A DNA stretch of 7,714 nucleotides from Calditrichota bacterium (lineage in GTDB: Bacteria > Zhuqueibacterota > Zhuqueibacteria > Zhuqueibacterales > Geothermadaptataceae), in assembly GCA_008501545.1 (NCBI GenBank), contig QQUM01000241.1:1-7714 (forward strand), given 5' to 3'. A program made the translations under genes and the position numbers. The notes beneath the pieces are model-generated. The model ran no database searches. It worked only from the letters and a program-made list of their open reading frames with translations, and had not been told where the DNA came from. Shown here one piece after another: positions 1 to 6,454 of this stretch. How positions within the stretch are numbered: the first letter of the stretch is position 1; the number at the start of each line of letters is the position of its first letter.

Positions 1-1
1 C

Positions 2-775
2 GATGCGGTGAACATGACCGAGAACCAGAGCGGGAGGGCGCGCATGTCGAGCATTGCATCCACCCGCATTTTGCTGGAAGAAGGTGTGGAGCCGATCATG
101 CAGATGACCTGTCGCGACCGCAACCGCATCGCCATGCAGAGCGATTTGCTGGGCGCCGCAGCGCTGGGCATGGAAAACGTGCTGTGTCTAACCGGTGATC
201 ACCAGAGATTTGGCGACAATCCTGAAGCAAAAGGTGTTTTTGATCTCGATTCGGTGCAGCTCATTGCCACGGTTGCGCAGCTCAATTCAGGCTATTTGTT
301 ATCTGGAAAAGAAATGAAAAAAGCGCCACAGTTTCTCATTGGCGCGGCAGCCAATCCGTTTGCCGAACCATTTGAAATGCGAGTCATTCGCCTGCACAAA
401 AAGATCGAAGCGGGCGCTCACTTCATCCAAACCCAGCCTGTTTTTGATCTTGAATTGTTTACTCGCTGGATGGAAAAAGTCGTTGAAGCGGGGCTTCATG
501 AGCAATGCGCAATTTTTGCGGGCGTCATGCCGGTCCGATCTGTTCGTGCATTGCTTTATATGAAAGACAATGTGCCGGGTATGAAAATCAATGGCGGTTA
601 TGTCGAGCGTATGGAAAATGCAACTGATCCCAAGGAAGAAGGCGTCGGGATTGCTGTTGAAATCATCTCGGAACTTAAAAATATAACCGGTGTTCGTGGC
701 ATCCATCTTTTACCCGTTATGTGGGAGAGCATCGTTCCGACGCTGGTGAAAGAAGCTGAATTGATTGAGAATTAA
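2..775 (+). CDS. metF: Methylenetetrahydrofolate reductase, MetF family (5'-truncated by window edge)
   Basis: Interconverts 5,10-methylene- and 5-methyl-tetrahydrofolate in the cytoplasm with a flavin cofactor. The frame is open from base 2, and its first visible residues (DAVNMTENQ) already match the interior of MetF, so the GTG at 8 is not a start. About 257 residues are present against a usual 290-310, so roughly 40-50 N-terminal residues lie outside the window. Visible family motifs are RDRN (113-124), LTGD (188-199), TQPVFD (431-448), a GVMPV segment and a C-terminal GVRGIHLLPV. No Cys-rich C-terminal extension is seen. The UroD-type methyltransferase follows after 17 bases, suggesting one operon. 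Next to corrinoid genes the likely direction is oxidation of methyl-THF arriving from a corrinoid protein, although the reductive direction for methionine synthesis is equally compatible with the sequence. The family call is firm; the direction is inference. Confidence 0.9.
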   Translation, partial: DAVNMTENQSGRARMSSIASTRILLEEGVEPIMQMTCRDRNRIAMQSDLLGAAALGMENVLCLTGDHQRFGDNPEAKGVFDLDSVQLIATVAQLNSGYLLSGKEMKKAPQFLIGAAANPFAEPFEMRVIRLHKKIEAGAHFIQTQPVFDLELFTRWMEKVVEAGLHEQCAIFAGVMPVRSVRALLYMKDNVPGMKINGGYVERMENATDPKEEGVGIAVEIISELKNITGVRGIHLLPVMWESIVPTLVKEAELIEN

Positions 776-792
776 TAAGATGTGAGAAAACC

Positions 793-1824
793 ATGGATAA
801 AAAAGAACGATTTTTTCGAACAATCGCCCGGGAAAAGGTGGATTATCCCGCATCGTGGCTGGGCTTGCCGGATGCAAAAGCAGAACCGGGTCTCATGCAG
901 TATTTCGGCGTGAACAGCATCGATGGCATTCGCGAAATCATCAACGATGATATTTATCCGGTGGAGTTGCCGTACCACTCCCCAAGCGGCGACGCTATTT
1001 ACATGGCGTTCGATTTCGCTCGGCAGGGAAAAGTAAAAAATGAGCACCGCACGCTCAACGCGCCTGGATTCTTTGAAGACGTCAGCGATCCGACGCGCAT
1101 CGAAGATTTTGATTGGCCTGATCCGGCTAATTACATTGATCCTGAAGAATGCCGGGCAGAGGTGAGCAAGGCCATGCCCGATCGCGCGGTTGTGGGCATT
1201 ATCTGGTCGTCCTTTTTCCAGGATACCTGGGCGGCCTTTGGCATGGAAAACGGCTGCATTCAGATGATGATGGCGCCGGATATGTTCCAGGGCATTTGTG
1301 ATCGCATTGTCGATTTTTATCTGAAAGCCAATGAAATATTTTTTGAATCCACCAGAGGCATGCTCGATGCTGTGCTCATCGGCAACGACTACGGCGCGCA
1401 AACGAGCATGGTCATCGCACCGGAGCAGTTTCGCCAATTTGGAATGGCAGGCACCAAACAATTGGTGGACCAGGCGCACGCCTACGACCTGAAAGTAATT
1501 CACCACTCCTGCGGCTCGATTTATGAAATCATTCCCGACCTGATCGAAGCGGGTGTCGACGCCATTCACCCGATGCAGGCTTTGGCGACAAATATGGAAG
1601 CGGAAAAAATAGCACCTGAATTCGGCGACAAAGTCTCCTTCGTCGGCGGTCTGGACGCGCAGCATTTGCTGGTGCAGGGAATGCCGGAACAGATCAAGAA
1701 ACGTGTTCATGAACTGCGAGAACTGTTCCCAACAGGATTGGTGATTTCACCGAGTCACGAAGCAATTTTGGAAGAAGTGAATCCGGAAAATATAAAGGCG
1801 ATGTTTGAAGCGGTGCAGGATTGA
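793..1824 (+). CDS. Uroporphyrinogen decarboxylase-superfamily corrinoid methyltransferase (MtaA/CmuA-like fold)
   Basis: A 343-residue TIM-barrel protein of the UroD superfamily, more likely a cobalamin methyltransferase than a heme-pathway decarboxylase. It has the H-x-C-G metal-site motif (H238, C240, G241) followed by IPDLIEAGVDAIHPMQ, typical of zinc-dependent MtaA/MtbA-type enzymes. In those enzymes a third ligand is a Cys in an S/A-P-G-C-G segment about 77-80 residues later. Here the corresponding segment is SPSHE (319-323), so H322 sits where the Cys is expected. Other family features are FVGGLDAQ (283-290) and the C-terminal NPENIKAMFEA. The ATG at 793 has no strong Shine-Dalgarno, but it follows metF by 17 bases and gives a full-length product. 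With MetF upstream and a corrinoid activator downstream, a role in methyl transfer between a corrinoid protein and a methyl donor or THF is likely. The substrate is unknown. Classical HemE is unlikely from context and the metal motif. Confidence 0.8.
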   Translation: MDKKERFFRTIAREKVDYPASWLGLPDAKAEPGLMQYFGVNSIDGIREIINDDIYPVELPYHSPSGDAIYMAFDFARQGKVKNEHRTLNAPGFFEDVSDPTRIEDFDWPDPANYIDPEECRAEVSKAMPDRAVVGIIWSSFFQDTWAAFGMENGCIQMMMAPDMFQGICDRIVDFYLKANEIFFESTRGMLDAVLIGNDYGAQTSMVIAPEQFRQFGMAGTKQLVDQAHAYDLKVIHHSCGSIYEIIPDLIEAGVDAIHPMQALATNMEAEKIAPEFGDKVSFVGGLDAQHLLVQGMPEQIKKRVHELRELFPTGLVISPSHEAILEEVNPENIKAMFEAVQD

Positions 1825-1861
1825 TAAGTGATATAATGATGGCAGATTACATGACTATTTC

Positions 1862-1930
1862 GCTTTGGAACAACTCGAAGCATCCTGGGTAGCCCCGGTG
1901 TTTTTTCCGGGGCGTATCGAAGGGTGCGGG
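1862..1930 (+). repeat. Left inverted repeat of the GIY-YIG unit, folds as a REP-like hairpin
   Basis: Two nested stems are visible: an outer GCATCCT (1880-1886) with AGGGTGC (1921-1927), containing one G-T wobble, and an inner perfect 7-bp GCCCCGG (1892-1898) with CCGGGGC (1907-1913) around a T-rich loop. An asymmetric internal loop separates them. The conserved parts are the outer arms; the inner stem differs in sequence from that of the right copy while keeping the pairing, which suggests selection on structure. The gap between the UroD-type stop (1824) and this repeat holds nothing recognisable. Confidence 0.8.
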
Positions 1931-2002
1931 CGTTTGTGAAAAGGAAGCATTACCAAAAAGTTCGTAATTTGGAACATCGAATTAATTTAGAAATTAAGAT
2001 GT

Positions 2003-2302
2003 ATGAAACGCGCATGGGTTTATATCCTTAAATGCAGCGATGGTACTTACTACACTGGTTCAACAACAAATATTGATCTACGAATAAAAGAACACCAACT
2101 TGGCGAAGGCGCTGAATGGACTAAAAAGCGATTGCCAATTGAAGTCCTTTTTACTCAAGAAATGCCTGATGAAGATTCAGCCTATTTAGCAGAACAAAAA
2201 GTTAAGAAATGGAGCGGAGCGAAGAAGGAAGTGTTAATTGCAAGCGATTGGGATTTGTTGCAGTATCTGGCTAAAAAGCTGGCATTTCGAATGAAAAAAT
2301 GA
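2003..2302 (+). CDS. Small single-domain GIY-YIG nuclease (YhbQ/UPF0213-like)
   Basis: A 99-residue stand-alone GIY-YIG domain, about the normal length for this bacterial family. The two half-motifs are VYI (6-8) and YTG (17-19), and the expected catalytic residues are present: Y7, Y17, R27 and H31 on the first helix and the metal-binding E64 in AEQKVKKW. It therefore looks active as a metal-dependent DNA endonuclease. There is no recognisable DNA-binding or transposase domain beyond a basic C-terminus (FRMKK). The ATG at 2003 follows an AT-rich leader without a clear Shine-Dalgarno; an overlapping ATG at 1999 is out of frame. The gene is more AT-rich than the genes on either side and lies within a pair of inverted hairpin repeats. 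It has no evident functional tie to the surrounding C1 genes. Cleavage at the flanking hairpins is a hypothesis. Confidence 0.9.
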   Translation: MKRAWVYILKCSDGTYYTGSTTNIDLRIKEHQLGEGAEWTKKRLPIEVLFTQEMPDEDSAYLAEQKVKKWSGAKKEVLIASDWDLLQYLAKKLAFRMKK

Positions 2303-2316
2303 ATCATGATCGATGT

Positions 2317-2388
2317 CCGCACCCTTCGATACATCCCGCCTAAAAAGCGGGCGGGATTACTCAGGATGCTCCGAGGTTGTTGCAAGGC
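2317..2388 (-). repeat. Right inverted repeat of the GIY-YIG unit
   Basis: This is the reverse-complement partner of the repeat at 1862-1930 and starts 15 bases after the nuclease stop codon. It forms its own hairpin: inner perfect 8-bp ATCCCGCC (2333-2340) with GGCGGGAT (2350-2357), and outer GCACCCT (2319-2325) with AGGATGC (2363-2369) with one mismatch. Compared with the left copy the inner stem is rewritten but still paired. The outer end (GTTGTTGCAAGGC) pairs with the left outer end apart from small differences. It could act incidentally as a transcription barrier, but no T-tract follows. Confidence 0.8.
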
Positions 2389-2430
2389 TGAGTAAATATT
2401 TTGCCTTTAACTTTTTTTCAATACGTGTTT

Positions 2431-4041
2431 ATGATGTCCCAAAATAATCATCAAAAAACTACCCATTTAGTCTCCGTTGATGACGGCGAGCAGCAGTTCA
2501 CGCTTGACGCCCACGATGGAGAGAACTTGCTGGATATTTTCCAGAAAAACGGCCGATTTGTTCTGGCCCCATGCGGTGGGAAAAAGAACTGCCGCAAGTG
2601 CGAAGTAAACATCGCCGGGCGCGGAATCGAGCTGGCTTGCGACTTTGCAGTCAACGAAGACATCCAGGTTGCCATTCCGGATTCACGCAAGTTTGTCATT
2701 CTGGAGAAATTGAATCCACATGTTCGCCAGGTAAAAGCGTCTTCGGGTTTTGCGGTTGTGGATTTTGGGGTGCAGCAGATCGTTTCGTACAAAGACAAAA
2801 CCATCGCCATGCTGCCCAAATCGAACGATTACAAAAAACGCATTTACGGTGTAGCTGTCGATATCGGCACAACGACGGTGGTGATGTACCTGATCGATTT
2901 GCTGAGCGGCGAAGATGTCGGCGTGACCTCATTCATCAATCCGCAAGCAACTTACGGCGCTGATGTGATCTCCCGCATCCAATATTGCATGGAAAATGAC
3001 GGCGCTCTGTCGCTCATGCAGGACGTCATCATTGAGCAATTGAATCACGGTATTACGAGACTCTGCGCCGAAGCAAAAGTGGAAAGGGATGATATTTTCG
3101 CCGTGTCCTTCGTCGGCAACACGGTGATGCTGCATTTGCTGCTGGCGACGGATCCGACTTCCATCGCGCACGCGCCTTTCACGCCTGTTTTTACTGAAGC
3201 TAAAATTTTGAAAAGCGCCGATATCTCTCTCAATATTAACAAACATGCGCGTATTCACGTGCTGCCGTCAGTGGCGGGATACGTCGGCGCCGATATAGTT
3301 GCAGGCGTGGCGGCAACGGATATGGCCGACAGCGAAAAATTCTCACTTTATATCGATATTGGCACCAACGGTGAAATTGCCTTGGGCAACCGGGATAAAA
3401 TTTTTAGCTGCGCCACCGCTGCAGGGCCCGCTTTCGAAGGGGCGCGTATTCAATGCGGCGTTGGTGGAATCGAAGGCGCCATTTCCGGATATGCAGATGG
3501 CACATATCAAACTATCGGCGATAAAAAACCGGTGGGCATTTGCGGCTCCGGTTTGATCGACATCATCGGCGATTTAATTCGACTTGGTACAATCGGAATT
3601 ATGGGAATGGCTGGTGAGCCGGTCGTAATCGCTCCTCAAATTGAAACCGTTCTCGATCACGACATTGTGATAACGCCAAAAGATGTCAGCGAGGTGCAGT
3701 TGGCCAAGTCGGCGATTTACACCGGCATTAAAATAATGATGAAAGAAGCCGGGATCACCTTTGATCAAATCGACAAGCTTTATCTGGCCGGTGGATTCGG
3801 AAATTACATCAATGTGAAAAATGCCATTCAAATCGGCATGCTGCCTGCGGAACTGCATTCGAAAATTATCCCCATCGGCAACAACGCTGGAACCGGTGCG
3901 CAGTTGGCGCTGAAATCCGTTGATTTTGAGCGGGAAGTTCAAAAAGTGATCGACAAATCCCAATACATCGAACTCTCTGGCCGACCGGATTTTAATGATG
4001 AATTTGTTAATGCGATGATGTTCGAAGATGTTGAAGTTTAG
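2431..4041 (+). CDS. RACo-like reductive activator of corrinoid proteins (2Fe-2S ferredoxin domain + ASKHA/DUF4445)
   Basis: Reactivates oxidised Co(II) corrinoid methyltransferase proteins to Co(I) by ATP-driven electron transfer. From the start at 2431 the product is 536 residues. The N-terminal domain carries a C48-x5-C54-x2-C57-x12-C70 pattern, right for a 2Fe-2S cluster. The ASKHA ATPase signatures follow in order: DIGTTT (144-149), DIGTNG (309-314), GPAFEG (332-337), GICGSG (369-374), LAGGFG (452-457) and GNNAGTGA (483-490). Characterised RACo/O-demethylase activators are about 600-640 residues as I recall, so this is a compact member, perhaps with a shorter linker. The frame is open from a TTG at 2401, but ATG 2431 or 2434 is more plausible since the family domain begins just after; neither has a visible Shine-Dalgarno. 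It is separated from the UroD-type gene by the GIY-YIG unit, yet context says both belong to one corrinoid methyl-transfer system. Confidence 0.88.
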   Translation: MMSQNNHQKTTHLVSVDDGEQQFTLDAHDGENLLDIFQKNGRFVLAPCGGKKNCRKCEVNIAGRGIELACDFAVNEDIQVAIPDSRKFVILEKLNPHVRQVKASSGFAVVDFGVQQIVSYKDKTIAMLPKSNDYKKRIYGVAVDIGTTTVVMYLIDLLSGEDVGVTSFINPQATYGADVISRIQYCMENDGALSLMQDVIIEQLNHGITRLCAEAKVERDDIFAVSFVGNTVMLHLLLATDPTSIAHAPFTPVFTEAKILKSADISLNINKHARIHVLPSVAGYVGADIVAGVAATDMADSEKFSLYIDIGTNGEIALGNRDKIFSCATAAGPAFEGARIQCGVGGIEGAISGYADGTYQTIGDKKPVGICGSGLIDIIGDLIRLGTIGIMGMAGEPVVIAPQIETVLDHDIVITPKDVSEVQLAKSAIYTGIKIMMKEAGITFDQIDKLYLAGGFGNYINVKNAIQIGMLPAELHSKIIPIGNNAGTGAQLALKSVDFEREVQKVIDKSQYIELSGRPDFNDEFVNAMMFEDVEV

Positions 4042-4085
4042 CAGGCGAATTCAATTGGATTTGATTAAACAATGATCTTTTAAAA

Positions 4086-4167
4086 CGCGGAGTCGCAAAG
4101 GCGCAGAGAACCGCAGAGTAAAATTTTTAAAAATCTCTGCGAATCTCAGCGTCTCGGCGACTCCGCG
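4086..4167. repeat. Solo ~82 bp imperfect palindrome (CGCGGAGTCGC ends)
   Basis: The outer arms are a perfect 11-bp inverted repeat: CGCGGAGTCGC (4086-4096) and its complement (4157-4167). Inner arms rich in CGCAGAG on the left and CTCTGCG on the right continue the pairing imperfectly around an AT-rich centre near 4120-4130. It fills most of the gap between the corrinoid activator and the sulfatase gene; the rest of that gap (4042-4085 and 4168-4199) shows nothing recognisable. Its sequence is unrelated to the other repeats in the window. From memory, similar CGCAGAG-type palindromes are dispersed in many environmental bacterial genomes. It lacks a T-tract after the stem, so it is not a canonical terminator, although a long hairpin here could separate the two transcripts. 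Confidence 0.8.
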
Positions 4168-4199
4168 ATTACCAGCGCTTATTAGGTCTTGAGAACTAT

Positions 4200-4204
4200 G
4201 GAGG
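4200..4204 (+). promoter_or_regulatory. Shine-Dalgarno GGAGG of the sulfatase gene
   Basis: GGAGG ends five bases before the ATG at 4210. This decides the start over the in-frame TTG (4189) and ATG (4198) further up, because ATG 4198 overlaps the site itself and because starting at 4210 places the signal-peptide Met-His-Lys directly before the hydrophobic core. Confidence 0.75.
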
Positions 4205-4209
4205 AAAAT

Positions 4210-5619
4210 ATGCATAAAACAATAATCTACACCCTCACATTTTTTACTCTGATTATAATTTTCATTTCGAATCCATCAATATCAACCGCGCAAACAAAGC
4301 CCAATATTTTGCTTATTATTTCCGATGACGCCGGTTATGCGGATTTTGGCTTTCACGGCAGCAAGGTGATGAAAACACCCTATCTTGATAAACTGGCAAA
4401 ACAGGGCATGCTTTTCAAACAAGCCTATGTCACTGCTGCGGTGTGCGGCCCATCCCGCGCCGGACTTTTGACGGGCAAATATCAACAACGTTTTGGCTAT
4501 GAGGAAAACAATGTGCCCGGTTACATGAGCAATTCCGCCTTGATGGGCGATGAAATGGGGCTGCCCCTGGATCAAAAAACCATGGGCGATTACATGAAAA
4601 GCCTGGGCTACAAAACCGCCTATTTCGGCAAATGGCATCAGGGCAATGTCGATCGCTATCATCCCACCAAAAGGGGATTTGACGAATTTTACGGCATCCG
4701 TGGCGGCGCCCGCAGTTATTTTCCATTTAACGAGAAAAATCCAAACCACAACATGGAAAACTGGCTGGAGCGCGACTTCGGCAAGCGCGGCGAAAGCGAC
4801 AAATATTTCACCGATGTCCTGGCTGATGAAACAGCCTTGTTTGTCGAGCGAAATAAGGACAAACCGTTTTTTGCAATTCTGTCTTTCAATGCCGTGCACA
4901 CGCCGATGCACGCTGAGAAAAAAGATTTAAAAGAATTCCCCAACCTAACCGGAAAACGGCAAAAACTGGCTGCCATGACCTTGTCCATGGATCGCGCTAT
5001 TGGACGGTTGCTCGATAAAGTTTCGAAACTCGGTCTTGATGAAAACACCGTTGTGATTTTCACCAACGACAACGGCGGACCGTCCGATACCAACGCGTCG
5101 CTAAATCATCCTTTGAGCGGCACAAAAGCCAATCATTTGGAAGGTGGCATCCGCGTGCCTTTTTTGATGCGCTGGCCAGGTGTTATCCCGAAGAATTCCG
5201 AGTACGAATATCCCATCAGCACATTGGATTTGCTGCCCACTTTCTTTAATGCCGGCGGCGGTAACGCGAAAAATTTGGATGGATTGGATGGTGTAGATCT
5301 GCTGCCGTATGTGTTGGGCAAAAACAAGGACCGCCCGCACCAGACACTTTACTGGAAAAAAGAAAACCGGGGCGTTATCCGCGAAGGTGACTGGAAGCTA
5401 CTGCGCTTCCCCGACCGTCCGGCAGAGCTTTATGATTTGAGCAAAGACATTTCCGAGGTTAACGATTTGGCGGCGGAATACCCTGAAAAAGTGCGTGAAA
5501 TGTACAAAAAGCTGTTTGCCTGGGAATGCACACTGGATCGTCCGCTGTGGCAACTGAAAAGGATTTACGAAGACAAGGCTATGAAGCGCATGGATGCTTA
5601 CCGGAAGACAAAAAAATAA
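4210..5619 (+). CDS. Secreted formylglycine-dependent sulfatase (alkaline-phosphatase superfamily, S1-type)
   Basis: Hydrolyses sulfate esters, here probably on a galactan. The product is 469 residues with a Sec signal peptide (about 1-28: charged MHK, a long aliphatic core, then ISTAQ), so it acts in the periplasm or outside the cell. The sulfatase signature C-x-P-S-R is C79-G-P-S-R83, followed by AGLLTG; C79 is the residue expected to become formylglycine. Other active-site residues of the family are seen: D39 and D40 (SDDAG), K141 and H143 (FGKWH), H230 (AVHTPMH), D287 and N288 (TNDNGG) and K306 (SGTK), followed by EGGIRVPF (311-318). All look intact and the length is normal. An anaerobe would need an anSME-type maturase, which is not in the window. 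The nearby agarase-like gene suggests a sulfated agar, porphyran or carrageenan substrate, but the S1 subfamily and regiospecificity cannot be read by eye. Confidence 0.92.
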   Translation: MHKTIIYTLTFFTLIIIFISNPSISTAQTKPNILLIISDDAGYADFGFHGSKVMKTPYLDKLAKQGMLFKQAYVTAAVCGPSRAGLLTGKYQQRFGYEENNVPGYMSNSALMGDEMGLPLDQKTMGDYMKSLGYKTAYFGKWHQGNVDRYHPTKRGFDEFYGIRGGARSYFPFNEKNPNHNMENWLERDFGKRGESDKYFTDVLADETALFVERNKDKPFFAILSFNAVHTPMHAEKKDLKEFPNLTGKRQKLAAMTLSMDRAIGRLLDKVSKLGLDENTVVIFTNDNGGPSDTNASLNHPLSGTKANHLEGGIRVPFLMRWPGVIPKNSEYEYPISTLDLLPTFFNAGGGNAKNLDGLDGVDLLPYVLGKNKDRPHQTLYWKKENRGVIREGDWKLLRFPDRPAELYDLSKDISEVNDLAAEYPEKVREMYKKLFAWECTLDRPLWQLKRIYEDKAMKRMDAYRKTKK

Positions 5620-5628
5620 AACCTATTG

Positions 5629-5725
5629 ATGGCAAAATTATTTGGGGCAAGATAATTTAAAAATAATCATTTTGCCCTAAATTATCTTGCTATTTAATTC
5701 AGCATAAATTGGACAATAATTCAAA
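5629..5725 (+). repeat. Direct repeat copy 1, AT-rich with interleaved inverted arms
   Basis: The structured part spans 5629-5693 and contains arms in the order A-B-A'-B': A at 5631-5642 pairs with 5665-5676 (one mismatch), and B at 5646-5657 pairs with 5680-5691 (one G-T). A and B resemble each other, so the whole can also fold as one long nested hairpin. Similarity to copy 2 (6455-6552) continues past the hairpin to a shared CAATAATTCAAA (5714-5725). It begins ten bases after the sulfatase stop and ends just before the next gene's leader. No T-tract terminator signature is present. Confidence 0.85.
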
Positions 5726-5742
5726 TATATTGGGTGGGTAAT

Positions 5743-6429
5743 ATGAAAACAAAAATCTTGTTTTATTGTTTATTTCTAATTTTGATTCCAGCTCAGTCTA
5801 TCTTTGCTCAAAATTCTTTGGTTGGATTCGGCGGGGGGTATGCATATTTAGATAACGAGACATATTTCACACAAGATCCCAATGGAGGTTTTCGATCTCC
5901 ATTGGGATTAAGGAACAGTTATTCTATTAATACCAGAATAAAATATATTAAACCAAAATTGCCTTTTAAAATTAGAATGGGATTAGATTTTATATCAGCA
6001 AACAATAATACAAGTTTTATGGGAGTTCGTTCCTGGGTGGATAGCCACTTCACTAACATGCATATCGATGCAAATCAGAATATATATTCTGCCAGTTTTG
6101 GCATTGAATCACCTGTTATTAAATCTATTGTCACACCCTATTTTTCACTCGGTATTTTGGCTAATTTTTTTCAAGAAACAAAAGTTAAAATAAAACCGGA
6201 ACCGGAGGAATATTATCCGTCAGATGATCTTAATTTCGATAATAACCTCAGATTTGGCATTAGCACAGGAATCGGGTTTGAATATCAATTATTGAAAGCG
6301 TTTTTAGTAGACATTTCGATAGATTACAAATTTATGAATTTAATGGGTAAAAGTAATAATTTATCTTACCTGAAAGAGGAAAATTTTAACACTTTAAGTA
6401 TTGTATGTGTTGCTTATTATGATTTGTAA
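5743..6429 (+). CDS. Predicted outer-membrane beta-barrel protein, unknown function
   Basis: A 228-residue protein not assignable to a named family. The first 22 residues form a Sec signal peptide (MKTK, aliphatic core, then QSIFA before Q23). The mature part has many alternating polar/hydrophobic stretches with glycines and aromatics (for example SASFGIE at 117-122, YFSLGILANFF at 133-143, FGISTGIGFEYQLL at 171-184, VDISIDYKF at 189-197), as in small 8-stranded porin-like barrels. The C-terminus is YYDL rather than the usual terminal Phe, a slight oddity. The start is ATG 5743, after a GGGTGG-type weak ribosome site; the GTG at 5734 in the same frame lies inside that site. The gene is much more AT-rich than its neighbours: I count 13 GC of 60 at 5941-6000 and 20 of 60 at 6181-6240, against 36 of 60 at 4741-4800 in the sulfatase. 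It is bracketed by two direct copies of a structured repeat, suggesting separate acquisition. Glycan uptake is possible but unsupported. Confidence 0.7.
   Translation: MKTKILFYCLFLILIPAQSIFAQNSLVGFGGGYAYLDNETYFTQDPNGGFRSPLGLRNSYSINTRIKYIKPKLPFKIRMGLDFISANNNTSFMGVRSWVDSHFTNMHIDANQNIYSASFGIESPVIKSIVTPYFSLGILANFFQETKVKIKPEPEEYYPSDDLNFDNNLRFGISTGIGFEYQLLKAFLVDISIDYKFMNLMGKSNNLSYLKEENFNTLSIVCVAYYDL
5876..5908. repeat. Perfect 12-bp inverted repeat inside the barrel gene
   Basis: ATCCCAATGGAG (5876-5887) and CTCCATTGGGAT (5897-5908) are exact complements around a 9-base loop. It lies in codons 45-56 and encodes the DPNGGFRSPLG stretch, a loop-like segment between predicted strands. It is much more GC-rich than the gene around it. 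Confidence 0.85.
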
Positions 6430-6454
6430 AATGGCAACACTTCAATTATAAAAT

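Larger units (their letters stand above)
1862..2388 (+). mobile_element. GIY-YIG nuclease gene enclosed by ~70 bp inverted hairpin repeats
   Basis: A ~527 bp unit inserted between the UroD-type gene and the corrinoid activator gene. It consists of a left repeat (1862-1930), a small GIY-YIG nuclease gene (2003-2302) and a right repeat (2317-2388) that is the left one in inverted orientation. Read by eye, the left repeat and the reverse complement of the right share GCATCCTG, then a GTA, then a GC-rich hairpin of differing sequence but equal size, then GTATCGAAGGGTGCGG, plus a similar CAAC-rich outer end. This resembles REP/RAYT logic (palindrome plus single nuclease gene), but the enzyme is not a tyrosine transposase. 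No convincing target-site duplication is visible. That the repeats and nuclease form one mobile or propagating unit is inference. Confidence 0.6.

Noticed and set aside
772..1710. Long open frame on the minus strand (312 codons) opposite the UroD-type gene
   Set aside because: It is the antisense shadow of a clear UroD-superfamily gene; its translation is His/Arg/Phe-rich with no recognisable domain. The other minus-strand frames over the corrinoid activator and sulfatase genes are shadows for the same reason.
1862..2388. Group I intron or inserted homing endonuclease
   Set aside because: The nuclease lies between genes, not within one, and no intron-like core or interrupted conserved gene is visible.
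1854..2400. Target-site duplication around the GIY-YIG unit
   Set aside because: Only a short AT-rich TATTT is shared on both sides (near 1856-1860 and 2397-2401), too short and too low in complexity to count.
2401..2430. TTG at 2401 as start of the corrinoid activator
   Set aside because: It would add ten hydrophobic residues before the ferredoxin domain with no ribosome site, and tandem ATGs at 2431 and 2434 lie immediately downstream.
5629..5693. Intrinsic terminator after the sulfatase gene
   Set aside because: The stem is AT-rich and imperfect, no T-tract follows, and the same sequence recurs at 6455-6518 with extended similarity beyond the hairpin, so it is better described as a repeat.
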